NCBI GenBank assembly: GCA_002700865.1
Contig: PAFB01000014.1
Location: 1-14,869, forward strand
Length of the DNA stretch: 14,869 nucleotides
Direction: 5' to 3'
DNA from: Rhodospirillaceae bacterium
GTDB lineage: Bacteria > Pseudomonadota > Alphaproteobacteria > UBA7985
In this document: one piece after another, positions 6,438 through 13,529 of the stretch
Layout: the number at the start of each line of letters is the position of its first letter
Numbering within the stretch: position 1 is the first letter of the stretch
Position numbers and translations under genes: made by a program
Notes under the pieces: generated by a model
Database searches by the model: none
Seen by the model: the letters and a program-made list of their open reading frames with translations, nothing else
Told to the model about the DNA's origin: nothing

Positions 6438-7514
6438 CTACTCGCCCAGTTCAGCGAGGCGCGCCGCCTGATCTTCGGCTGTCAGCGCCTCAATCACTTC
6501 GCCCAGACCGTCCCCGGCGACGATCCGGTCAAGCTTGTGCAGAGTCAGATTGATACGATGATCGGAGACACGGCCCTGCGGGTAGTTATAGGTTCTGATC
6601 CGCTCGGAGCGGTCGCCGCTGCCGACCTGACCTTTACGGTCTGCGGCACGCTCAGCGTTGGCTTCCTCGCGGGCTTTCTCATACAGCCGCGCGCGCAGAA
6701 CCCGCATGGCTTCTTCCCGGTTGCGGTGCTGCGATTTCTGGCTTTGGGTCACGATGATACCCGTGGGCAAGTGGGTAATGCGGACGGCTGAATCGGTTGT
6801 GTTGACGTGCTGCCCGCCTGCGCCTGAGGCGCGCATGGTATCAATCCGGATGTCTTCTGCCTTGATCTCGATATCCACGTCCTCGGCCTCGGGCAGGACA
6901 GCGACAGTGGCGGCGGAGGTGTGGATGCGACCACCGGATTCTGTCGTCGGAACCCTCTGGACCCGATGCACGCCCGATTCAAACTTGAGCGCGGCGAAGA
7001 CGTTTGTGCCATTGATTTTTGCTGATACTTCTTTCAGCCCGCCAACGTCGTTTTCGCTCATTTCCAGAATTTCGAATTTCCAGCCTTGAAGCTCTGCGTA
7101 GCGCCGGTACATGGCCAGCAGATCACCAGCAAACAAGCCGGCTTCATCGCCGCCGGTGCCGGGCCGGATTTCGAGGATGGCGTTGCGGCTGTCGGCTTCG
7201 TCGCGGGGCAGCAGCAGCACTTTCATGCGTTGCTCAGTTGCGTCGATTTCGGCCTGGAGCTCGCGGGCTTCATCTTCCGCCATGGCGCGCATGTCGGCAT
7301 CGTCTTCGCTCGCCGCCAGCGCCCGTGCGTCTTCCAGGTCTTGGACCGACTTCTGAAAGGCCCGCATCTCTTCGACAATCGGGTTCATTTCGGCGTATTC
7401 GCGGGTCAGTTTGGTGTAATCCGCGCCTCCCGGCTCCGGATGATCGGCCAAAAGCGCTTGGATTTCCTCGTGCCGCCGAACCACGGTTTCGAGCTTTGAG
7501 ACCAGCGTGCTCAT
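6438..7514 (-). CDS. prfA: Peptide chain release factor 1
   Basis: RF1 recognises UAA and UAG stop codons and triggers peptide release. The 358-residue length is normal. The tripeptide anticodon position reads P189-T-T191 in the context RVPTTESGGRIHTS, where E. coli has PAT. It fits the RF1 PxT pattern and not the SPF of RF2. The catalytic GGQ is at 233-235, with the expected flank GAGGQHVN. The ATG at 7514 overlaps the hisS stop by 4 nt (ATGA), so translation is probably coupled. prmC, the enzyme that methylates Q235, follows after 6 nt. The N-terminal region (about 1-110) is the helical domain 1, and the C-terminus is intact. Confidence 0.98.
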   Translation of the reverse strand: MSTLVSKLETVVRRHEEIQALLADHPEPGGADYTKLTREYAEMNPIVEEMRAFQKSVQDLEDARALAASEDDADMRAMAEDEARELQAEIDATEQRMKVLLLPRDEADSRNAILEIRPGTGGDEAGLFAGDLLAMYRRYAELQGWKFEILEMSENDVGGLKEVSAKINGTNVFAALKFESGVHRVQRVPTTESGGRIHTSAATVAVLPEAEDVDIEIKAEDIRIDTMRASGAGGQHVNTTDSAVRITHLPTGIIVTQSQKSQHRNREEAMRVLRARLYEKAREEANAERAADRKGQVGSGDRSERIRTYNYPQGRVSDHRINLTLHKLDRIVAGDGLGEVIEALTAEDQAARLAELGE

Positions 7515-8752
7515 GCGCTCAAGTCCTCAACCAGACTGGAAAGCGCGACTTCACGTTGTTCTCCGCCTTCCATATCGCGGACCAACGCGATTCCAGCATT
7601 AAGCTCATCTTCGCCCAGAATCACCGTCCGCTGCGCCCCGACTTTATTGGCGCGGGTCAGGCGCTTTTTCATGTTCCCGCTGTAGTTCATGTCGACGCGG
7701 ACCCCGCGCGCGCGCAACTCGTAAACCAGCCGCTGCGCGACCACTTCCGCTTGCTCTCCCAACGGCACAAAGGCCAGCGGCTCAGGCTCGCCGGGGGCTT
7801 CGCCCAGCAGCATCGCCAGACGATCGACGCCCGCGGCCCAGCCAACACCCGCCATCTGCGGCCCGCCAAGCAGTTTCGATAGGCCGTCATAGCGCCCACC
7901 GCCCAAAACCGTTCCCTGTGCACCAAGCTGCTCCGTGATGAATTCGAAGGCTGTATGGCAATAGTAATCAAAGCCGCGCACCAGATTATCGTCGTGACGA
8001 TAGGGCAGGCCGAGGTTATCGAGCCCAGCCTTGACGGCGGCGTAATGCTCCTGCGACAGGGCGTTGAGGTGATCGACGAATTTGGGTGCGCCGGGCAGCA
8101 AGGCGCGGTCGCCCTCGTCTTTGCTATCCAGAATGCGCAGCGGGTTCTTCGCCAACCGGGCCAGTGAGTCTTCACTCAGGTGCTCGCGGTGATCGCTGAA
8201 GTACGCCACCAACTCGGTCCGGTAGGCATTACGGCTTTCAGTGTCGCCCAAGGTGTTCAAGTGCACGGTGATGTGGTCGGTCAGACCCAGATTGGCGAGA
8301 ATCTGCCAGCCACAGGCGATGACGTCGACGTCGGCCGTTGGCTGTTGGGGTCCAATCAGCTCGACCCCGATTTGCGTGAACTGCCGATACCGCCCGGCCT
8401 GTGGGCGTTCATAGCGGAACATGGGACCGGCGTAGAAATAGCGGCCGGGCAAATCGTGGGTCAGGCCGTTGGAGATCACGGAGCGTACCACGCCGGCCGT
8501 GTTTTCCGGGCGCAGGACCACGTGATCACCGCCCTTGGTCTGAAAATCAAACATCTCCTTTGTCACCACATCGGAGGATTCTCCCAGCGGCCGGTTGAAG
8601 ACTTCAACCTGCTCAAACATCGGGGTTTCCATGCGGTCGAAACCGTAGGCGCGGGAGACAGCGTCGGCCGTGTCCACCACATGACGCTGAGCGCGCCCTT
8701 CAGCGCCGTAGAGGTCACGGGTGCCTTTTACCGGTTGCAGCTGTTTGGCCAT
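7511..8752 (-). CDS. hisS: Histidyl-tRNA synthetase
   Basis: This is a class II aminoacyl-tRNA synthetase charging tRNA-His, of 413 residues. Motifs in order are KGTRDLYG (9-16), motif 2 with FRYERPQAGRYRQF (112-125, catalytic R113), and the histidine-specific segment LVRGFDYY (257-264) with R259, then LGGGRYD (283-289). Motif 3 is GVGWAAGVDRL (302-312), and the anticodon-binding domain runs from about 325 to 413. Motif 2 is of the canonical bacterial type (ERPQxGRYRQF). The ATG at 8752 lacks a strong ribosome binding site. The stop overlaps prfA by 4 nt. A 94-bp gap separates it from the upstream RodZ-like gene. In several Alphaproteobacteria I recall ispG in that place, and it is absent here. 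Confidence 0.97.
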   Translation of the reverse strand: MAKQLQPVKGTRDLYGAEGRAQRHVVDTADAVSRAYGFDRMETPMFEQVEVFNRPLGESSDVVTKEMFDFQTKGGDHVVLRPENTAGVVRSVISNGLTHDLPGRYFYAGPMFRYERPQAGRYRQFTQIGVELIGPQQPTADVDVIACGWQILANLGLTDHITVHLNTLGDTESRNAYRTELVAYFSDHREHLSEDSLARLAKNPLRILDSKDEGDRALLPGAPKFVDHLNALSQEHYAAVKAGLDNLGLPYRHDDNLVRGFDYYCHTAFEFITEQLGAQGTVLGGGRYDGLSKLLGGPQMAGVGWAAGVDRLAMLLGEAPGEPEPLAFVPLGEQAEVVAQRLVYELRARGVRVDMNYSGNMKKRLTRANKVGAQRTVILGEDELNAGIALVRDMEGGEQREVALSSLVEDLSA

Positions 8753-8797
8753 TTGTCAGATCTCAGTTGTTGTTCCGCCAACAAGTAGGGGAGAGGG

Positions 8798-8812
8798 CTT
8801 GCCCGTGGCAAG
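8798..8812 (-). other. Short hairpin between the RodZ-like gene and hisS
   Basis: CTTGCC-N3-GGCAAG is a perfect 6-bp stem with a 3-nt loop in the 94-bp gap upstream of hisS. On the minus strand it is followed by a C/T-rich stretch, not a U-run, so termination would be weak at best. A second short repeat, TTGTT/AACAA, lies at about 8769-8783. No convincing promoter for hisS is visible, so read-through from the upstream gene is likely. Confidence 0.3.
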
Positions 8813-8846
8813 TCCAATGCTGAGACGCCAGCCTTGCCGGGAAGTC

Positions 8847-9962
8847 TTAGTAGATAGCGATTGCCTGAGCGTCGGGGTCAGAAAACGGCAGCAGGTATTC
8901 GCGGTTCAGTGGCCAGATAACGGGCTGGTTGCGGTCCGGTACCTCTGGTTCTGCCATTTCATCGCCCACGAAAATCTCGAGATTTCGAGGGCTTACGGTG
9001 AACAGGCGCAGGCCGTCCTGGTGGGTGATGGACAGCTCATCGTCACGCTGCAACATGCGAGAGGCAATGATATTGTCTTGGAAATCGCGAACCTGCACCC
9101 AGACCAGATCAACAGCGATGAGGCGATAACGTGTGGTGGTGTCGATTTCCGGATCGTCATCGCGGGCGGGCGCCAGTGCTGCTTCGCGCACTTGCGGGAT
9201 CGGCACGCCAAAGACGGTATCGCCCACGGGCGCAGAGTAGCGCTGGTTGGCGGTTCCGGTGTTGTCGTCGCGGACCACCACAACTTCTTGACCATCAGGC
9301 ACAACGCGCCCCACCGGTTGCACCGGCATTTCCCGGCCTTCCATCTCCAGCACGCGGCGCGCTTCAGGGTCGGTGGCGGTTACGCCATAGAGGAAAGTAT
9401 CGGCCACAACGGCATTTTCGTCGCCCAGTGTCGCCGTGGCTACGTTGCGGTCATCGGTTGAAACGACGGTCCAAAGCGTCCAGCTCGACAGCAGGCCAAC
9501 CACGGCCAGCAGGGCAAAAACGAACCGGCTTACGGTCGTATCATTGCGCGGCGTGCTTTGAGCCATGGCCAGCTGTTGCGGCATGGGCGGGGCTTGCAAG
9601 TCATCAATTTCTTCACGGAACCGCTGCACCATATCTTCAACCGGCAGGCCGAGATATTTGGCGTAGGAGCGGACAAAACCGATGGCATAGGGGCGCGCTG
9701 GCAATTCATCGTAGCGACCATCTTCGAGCATGCTCAGATAGTGCGGACGAATGCGCAGATGTTCGGAAACTTCGGGAAGATCGAGACCGTAGGCTTCACG
9801 GTAAGCTTTCAGGATGGCGGCGAGTGGATACTCGTTCCATTCATAGGGATCGTACGCAAATCTTACAGGCGCTTCAGCGGCCTCATTCACGGTCACATGA
9901 ATGTCGGTGGTCGCCGTACCCTGTCGGTCCCAATAGTCCAATGAAAACCCCAATTTTCTCAA
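8847..9962 (-). CDS. RodZ-like protein: cytoplasmic HTH, one membrane span, DUF4115
   Basis: RodZ-type proteins link the MreB cytoskeleton to the cell-wall elongation machinery at the inner membrane. This protein has an HTH_25-like helix-turn-helix domain (about 44-120, with LAAILKAYREAYGLDLPEVSEHLRI and YLSMLEDGRYDELPARPYAIGFVRSYAKYLGL). A single hydrophobic span follows at about 146-167. The long periplasmic part ends in a DUF4115-like beta domain (about 275-345, WVQVRDFQDNIIASRML). That topology matches RodZ, but the sequence is diverged and I do not assign the symbol. The start is doubtful. TTG 9962, TTG 9941 (preceded by GGGG with a 6-nt gap) and GTG 9896 are all possible, and the conserved domain begins only around residue 42. 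hisS follows 94 bp downstream. Confidence 0.85.
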   Translation of the reverse strand: MRKLGFSLDYWDRQGTATTDIHVTVNEAAEAPVRFAYDPYEWNEYPLAAILKAYREAYGLDLPEVSEHLRIRPHYLSMLEDGRYDELPARPYAIGFVRSYAKYLGLPVEDMVQRFREEIDDLQAPPMPQQLAMAQSTPRNDTTVSRFVFALLAVVGLLSSWTLWTVVSTDDRNVATATLGDENAVVADTFLYGVTATDPEARRVLEMEGREMPVQPVGRVVPDGQEVVVVRDDNTGTANQRYSAPVGDTVFGVPIPQVREAALAPARDDDPEIDTTTRYRLIAVDLVWVQVRDFQDNIIASRMLQRDDELSITHQDGLRLFTVSPRNLEIFVGDEMAEPEVPDRNQPVIWPLNREYLLPFSDPDAQAIAIY

Positions 9963-10017
9963 ATGGCCCCAGGCTTGCTGATGTTAGGAAGCGGCCCAGT
10001 GTTTTATTTTCAGGCGC

Positions 10018-10046
10018 AAAATACAGCCCCGACTTGGCAAAAACAA
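10018..10046 (-). promoter_or_regulatory. Weak candidate promoter for the RodZ-like gene
   Basis: The minus strand has TTGTTT (10046-10041), a 17-nt spacer, then TATTTT (10023-10018), both partial consensus matches. It is in the AT-rich 140-bp gap between the HIT gene and the RodZ-like gene. That gap also holds a small TCGCA/TGCGA stem at 10063-10080, with no U-run. Confidence 0.25.
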
Positions 10047-10102
10047 GGCGAGTCGAAACTGATCGCATAATTAACTGCGAATTCTCGTAATAATATCGTC
10101 GT

Positions 10103-10465
10103 TCAGGGTCGGGCGATCAGTCCCGGTAGAGGTTCTCCACCTAAGATATGAACATGGAAGTGAGGAACCTCTTGAAACGAGTGTTTTCCGTGGTTTGCGA
10201 TAAGCCGATAACCCGAATCGGTGACACCTTCCCGCGACGCCACAATCTGGACCGCCCGAGAAAAGCCACCGATTTCGGCGTCGCTGGCTTTTGCTGCGAA
10301 ATCGTCAAAACTGACGTATGCCCCTTTGGGGATCACCAGCGTATGAACGCTCGCCTGCGGATTGATGTCACGAAAGGCGAGGGCAAACTCGTCTTCGTAG
10401 ACTTTGTCACATGGAATCTCGCCACGCAGAATTTTCGCGAAGATGTTGCTGTCCTCATAAGCCAT
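10103..10465 (-). CDS. HIT (HINT-type) nucleotide-binding hydrolase
   Basis: Histidine-triad proteins of the HINT branch hydrolyse purine nucleoside phosphoramidates and aminoacyl-adenylates to AMP products. The 120-residue length is typical. The motif HFHVHILGG places the triad at H102, H104 and H106, with H104 the expected nucleophile. The DINPQASVHTLVIPK segment holds the other conserved active-site histidine, H41. The ATG at 10465 follows AAGGA with a 9-nt spacer. Only 43 bp separate it from hisE, so it is probably the last gene of the his transcript. The physiological substrate is unknown. After the stop the DNA becomes AT-rich without a clear terminator. Confidence 0.93.
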   Translation of the reverse strand: MAYEDSNIFAKILRGEIPCDKVYEDEFALAFRDINPQASVHTLVIPKGAYVSFDDFAAKASDAEIGGFSRAVQIVASREGVTDSGYRLIANHGKHSFQEVPHFHVHILGGEPLPGLIARP

Positions 10466-10508
10466 GGCGGCGCGTCCTTGTCTGGTCTTGTTTGCTCTGG
10501 TCTGGTGG

Positions 10509-10850
10509 TTACTTGGCGCGGCCCGCGCGCTCTTCGGGTTCTGGCATTTTGTGGCGTTTGGCCAGTTCTTTCCAAACGTCCTCAGGTTCGATTCCGCGGT
10601 CTTTCCATAAGACGAGCAGGAAATAGAGCACATCGGCGGATTCTTCGATCAAGTGCCGTCGGCGTTTTGCGATGGCTTCGATCACCGTCTCAACGGCTTC
10701 TTCCCCGAACTTCTGCGCGATTTTCGCCGTGCCGCGATCGAATAAACGGACTGTGCGGCTATCCGCGTTTTCGCCGCGCTTATACTCGGCGTGTCGCTCT
10801 TCGATGGTTTTGAAAACCTGATCAAGAACTTCGGCGCTGTAGTTGCTCAT
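10509..10850 (-). CDS. hisE: Phosphoribosyl-ATP pyrophosphatase
   Basis: HisE performs the second step of histidine synthesis, converting phosphoribosyl-ATP to phosphoribosyl-AMP and pyrophosphate. The 113-residue all-alpha protein shows the MazG/HisE-type metal-binding helices: FGEEAVETVIEA (about 48-59) and IEESADVLYFLLVLW (about 68-82). It is monofunctional, not a HisIE fusion, and no hisI lies in the window. Its ATG overlaps the hisF stop by 4 nt (ATGA), so the two are probably translationally coupled. The last residues (about 99-113) are charged and variable. Confidence 0.96.
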   Translation of the reverse strand: MSNYSAEVLDQVFKTIEERHAEYKRGENADSRTVRLFDRGTAKIAQKFGEEAVETVIEAIAKRRRHLIEESADVLYFLLVLWKDRGIEPEDVWKELAKRHKMPEPEERAGRAK

Positions 10851-11620
10851 GAAAACACCACTTTACGAGTTGGAATGTTGGCTTTGGCCATATGATCCTT
10901 TACCTGACCAATGCTGAAGGTTCCAAAGTGAAAAACGGAAGCAGCTAAAACTGCATTCGCTTTGCCCAATGTGATGCCTTCAACGAAGTGATCTAAAGTG
11001 CCCACCCCGCCGCTGGCAATGACCGGTATTGGAACGGCCTCGGCGACTGCGCGGGTGAGATCAAGGTTGAACCCGACTTTGGTGCCATCGCGGTCCATCG
11101 AGGTGAGCAGAATTTCCCCCGCCCCGCGCCGCGCCGCATCCTCAGCCCACTTAACCGCGTCGATCCCTGTGTTGTGCCGTCCACCGCGCGTGTAGACGTC
11201 CCAGCCGGTCCCGTCAGCGCGGGCTTTGGCGTCAATGGCGACCACGATGCACTGCGCGCCGTATTTGCCCGACGCGCGGTCGATCAGGTCGGGGTCATTG
11301 ACCGCCGCTGAGTTCATCGAAGCCTTGTCCGCGCCTGACAGGAGCAACTTGCGCACGTCCTCAACAGCCCGAACGCCGCCACCGACAGTCAGCGGAACAA
11401 ACACCTGTTCAGCGGTGCGGGCAATCACGTCATAGATGGTTTCACGGTCTTCGTGACTGGCGGTGATATCGAGGAAGCAGAGCTCATCCGCGCCTGCTGC
11501 GTCGTAGACCTTGGCTTGCTCAACCGGGTCGCCCGCGTCGACCAGATCAACGAAATTTACGCCCTTCACTACCCGGCCCGCATGCACGTCCAAACAGGGG
11601 ATCACCCGCGCCTTAAGCAT
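10847..11620 (-). CDS. hisF: Imidazole glycerol phosphate synthase cyclase subunit
   Basis: HisF is the cyclase half of the HisH-HisF complex. It takes ammonia from HisH and converts PRFAR to imidazole glycerol phosphate and AICAR. The 257-residue (beta/alpha)8 barrel has the catalytic aspartates D11 (PCLDV) and D130 (VVAIDAK) and the phosphate-binding loops TVGGGVR (about 78-84) and IASGGVG. The start at 11620 is chosen because it gives the family N-terminus MLKARVIPCLDV and follows GGAGG with a 6-nt spacer. A longer in-frame extension upstream is not supported. It overlaps the end of hisA by 8 nt and the start of hisE by 4 nt. Confidence 0.98.
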   Translation of the reverse strand: MLKARVIPCLDVHAGRVVKGVNFVDLVDAGDPVEQAKVYDAAGADELCFLDITASHEDRETIYDVIARTAEQVFVPLTVGGGVRAVEDVRKLLLSGADKASMNSAAVNDPDLIDRASGKYGAQCIVVAIDAKARADGTGWDVYTRGGRHNTGIDAVKWAEDAARRGAGEILLTSMDRDGTKVGFNLDLTRAVAEAVPIPVIASGGVGTLDHFVEGITLGKANAVLAASVFHFGTFSIGQVKDHMAKANIPTRKVVFS

Positions 11621-12344
11621 GGGAAACCTCCAGCGCTTGTGCCAGATCGAGCCGACCGTCATACAGCGCCCGCCCGGAAATCGCGCCTTCGAGGTTGGCA
11701 CCTGTGCCAATGGCAGCTTTGACAGCGCGGATATCCTCTATATCAGCAACCCCGCCGCTGGCGATCACGGGGATGGTAACGGCGGCAGCGAGGTCGACGG
11801 TGGCCTGCAAGTTTACGCCCGTCAGTGCGCCGTCGCGGTCGATATCGGTGAAGACGATGGCGGCGACGCCTGCGTCCTCGAACTTCTGCGCCAGGTCCAG
11901 CGCGGTCATCTCGCCCGTTTCGACCCAACCTTCCACGGCAACTTTACCGCCTTTGGCGTCGATACCGACCACGATTTGACCGGGAAACAGGCGACAGGCT
12001 TCGATCACTAGCGCGGGGTCGCGGGCGGCGATGGTGCCCAGAATCACGCGGTCAATCCCCGCTTCCAGCCAGTGACGGATGTTGTCGAGCGTTCGGATGC
12101 CACCGCCCAGCTGCATTCTGCCGGGAAACGCAGCACGGATGGCGGTTACGGCGTCATCGTTGACGGGACGGCCTTCAACCGCGCCATTCAGATCAACCAC
12201 GTGTAACCAGTCACATCCCGCCTGCGCAAAGGCCTGTGCCTGCGCGCCGGGGTCTTCGCCGTACACGGTTACGGCGTCCAGATCTCCATACAGCAGGCGG
12301 ACAACTTGACCTTCCTTCAGATCAATGGCCGGGAAAAGGATCAT
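11613..12344 (-). CDS. hisA: ProFAR isomerase HisA
   Basis: HisA isomerises ProFAR to PRFAR, the substrate of the HisH-HisF synthase. The 243-residue (beta/alpha)8 barrel carries the catalytic pair D8 (FPAIDLK) and D129 (VVGIDAK), plus the phosphate loops QLGGGIR (about 78-84) and IASGGVA. The ATG at 12344 is chosen because it gives the family N-terminus MILFPAIDL. It lies one base after the stop of the acetyltransferase gene. AAGGA is 11-12 nt upstream, a long spacing, so coupling to the upstream gene probably helps initiation. The stop lies inside hisF. Confidence 0.98.
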   Translation of the reverse strand: MILFPAIDLKEGQVVRLLYGDLDAVTVYGEDPGAQAQAFAQAGCDWLHVVDLNGAVEGRPVNDDAVTAIRAAFPGRMQLGGGIRTLDNIRHWLEAGIDRVILGTIAARDPALVIEACRLFPGQIVVGIDAKGGKVAVEGWVETGEMTALDLAQKFEDAGVAAIVFTDIDRDGALTGVNLQATVDLAAAVTIPVIASGGVADIEDIRAVKAAIGTGANLEGAISGRALYDGRLDLAQALEVSHA

Positions 12345-12345
12345 G

Positions 12346-12906
12346 TCAGGCGAGTTCCTTGGCATAGTGGTGACCGGCAATCCAATGACCGTCTACAAAA
12401 GCATACTGCGGCTGTGTCCCCCAGCGGTGATAGCCCCGGCTTTCGTAAGTTCGGATGGCGTTGGTCTGGGTTTCTCGCAGGTCCAGCGTCAGGGCGCGCA
12501 AGCCTATCAGCTGCGCATCGGATTCCACGGCATCAATGAGCATGTGCCCCAGCCCTTTGCCCCGCGCCCATGTCGCAATAAAGGCTGAGGTAATCCGGCC
12601 CAGCATGGCTTGCGCTTCATTGTTGCGCGGGTTCAGATGCAGTTGGATCGATCCGGCAATCAGCCCATCCAACCGCGCGACAAACACTCGGCGATCTGGG
12701 ATCAGCATAAGCCCCTGCCAGTAGCGTTCCAGCGTGTCGCGAGGCGGTGGGGACAGCCAGCCAAAGCCGCCGCCGGCCTCAATCGCGTCGATGGTGGCGT
12801 CGCAAAGGTCCTGCAAGTCGCCTTCGCTGAGGCTATCAGCCAGCAGCACGGAGCGTTCGGCATTGGGGTTCAGGGCAGCAGAGGCGGGGTTTTTCACGGT
12901 TTCCAT
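12346..12906 (-). CDS. GNAT family N-acetyltransferase inside the his operon
   Basis: This is an acetyl-CoA-dependent acyltransferase fold with unknown substrate. The 186-residue protein has a variable N-terminus (1-20) and an AGSIQLHL strand (about 84-91). Motif A, ATWARGKGLGHML (111-123), supplies the R/Q-x-x-G-x-G pyrophosphate loop (R115, G118, G120). Motif B is NAIRTYESRGY (149-159), with Y154 in the usual general-acid position. The closing YAKEL is common in the family. The ATG at 12906 lies 13 nt inside hisH and lacks a good ribosome binding site. The stop is one base before hisA, so expression must follow the his operon. Whether it acts in histidine metabolism cannot be told from sequence. 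Confidence 0.9.
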   Translation of the reverse strand: METVKNPASAALNPNAERSVLLADSLSEGDLQDLCDATIDAIEAGGGFGWLSPPPRDTLERYWQGLMLIPDRRVFVARLDGLIAGSIQLHLNPRNNEAQAMLGRITSAFIATWARGKGLGHMLIDAVESDAQLIGLRALTLDLRETQTNAIRTYESRGYHRWGTQPQYAFVDGHWIAGHHYAKELA

Positions 12907-13526
12907 CCCAAGAACTGGGACAACAGCCGCAGACCCATAGACTGGCTCTTTTCCGGGTGGAACTGGGTGCCGATCATGGTGTCTCGTCCGACCACGGCTG
13001 TGACATCGCCCGCGTATTCCGTGACCATCAGTTGGTGTTCAGCCTGCGCCGGTTCAAAAGCATAGGAATGAACAAAGTAGACATCCTCACCGGCAAGCCC
13101 TTCAAGAACCGGATGCGCCGGCCCCGTTTGGGTTTGAGTCAGGGTATTCCAGCCCATTTGCGGGATTTTTAGGGAAGGGTCGCTGGGTTGGATCGGCGCG
13201 ATATCGCCGGGGATCCAGTCAAAACCCTGGTGCACACCATGCTCCAGCCCCCGCGTCGCCATCAGTTGCATCCCGACGCAGATGCCCAAATAGGGTTTGG
13301 CTTGGGTCAGGGTGAAATCAGTTATGGCCTCCAGCAGTCCGTCAATCGCCTTGACCCCTGCCAGACAATCGCCAAAAGCGCCCTGTCCGGGCAGCACCAG
13401 ATAATCGGCACGCACCACAGTATCAGGGTCAGCGGTAACTTGCACCGCCTGACCGGCAACGCGCTCAAGCGCCTTGGCAGCTGAGCGGAGGTTCCCCGAC
13501 CCGTAATCGACAACGACAATCTTCAT
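12894..13526 (-). CDS. hisH: Imidazole glycerol phosphate synthase glutaminase subunit
   Basis: HisH is a class I glutamine amidotransferase that hydrolyses glutamine and channels ammonia to HisF. The 210-residue length is normal. The triad is complete: C83 in GICVGMQLM, and H190 and E192 in QFHPEKS. The N-terminus reads VVDYGSGNLRS. The oxyanion-strand motif is PGQGAF at 46-51, where many HisH proteins have PGVGAF. The ATG at 13526 lies 3 nt after the hisB stop, and the end overlaps the acetyltransferase gene by 13 nt. hisF is two genes downstream, so the two subunits are made from the same presumed transcript. Confidence 0.97.
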   Translation of the reverse strand: MKIVVVDYGSGNLRSAAKALERVAGQAVQVTADPDTVVRADYLVLPGQGAFGDCLAGVKAIDGLLEAITDFTLTQAKPYLGICVGMQLMATRGLEHGVHQGFDWIPGDIAPIQPSDPSLKIPQMGWNTLTQTQTGPAHPVLEGLAGEDVYFVHSYAFEPAQAEHQLMVTEYAGDVTAVVGRDTMIGTQFHPEKSQSMGLRLLSQFLGWKP

Positions 13527-13529
13527 GGC

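Noticed and set aside
8180..8788. Plus-strand frame of about 200 codons opposite hisS
   Set aside because: It lies opposite the conserved catalytic part of HisRS, and its translation shows no recognisable domain.
10476..10508. Repeated AGACCAGA between hisE and the HIT gene
   Set aside because: Only two short imperfect copies occur in a 43-bp spacer, which is too little to support a regulatory or repeat element.
11621..11710. N-terminal extension of hisF
   Set aside because: The family N-terminus begins at MLKARVIPCLDV with a strong GGAGG site, and the extension lies within hisA coding sequence.
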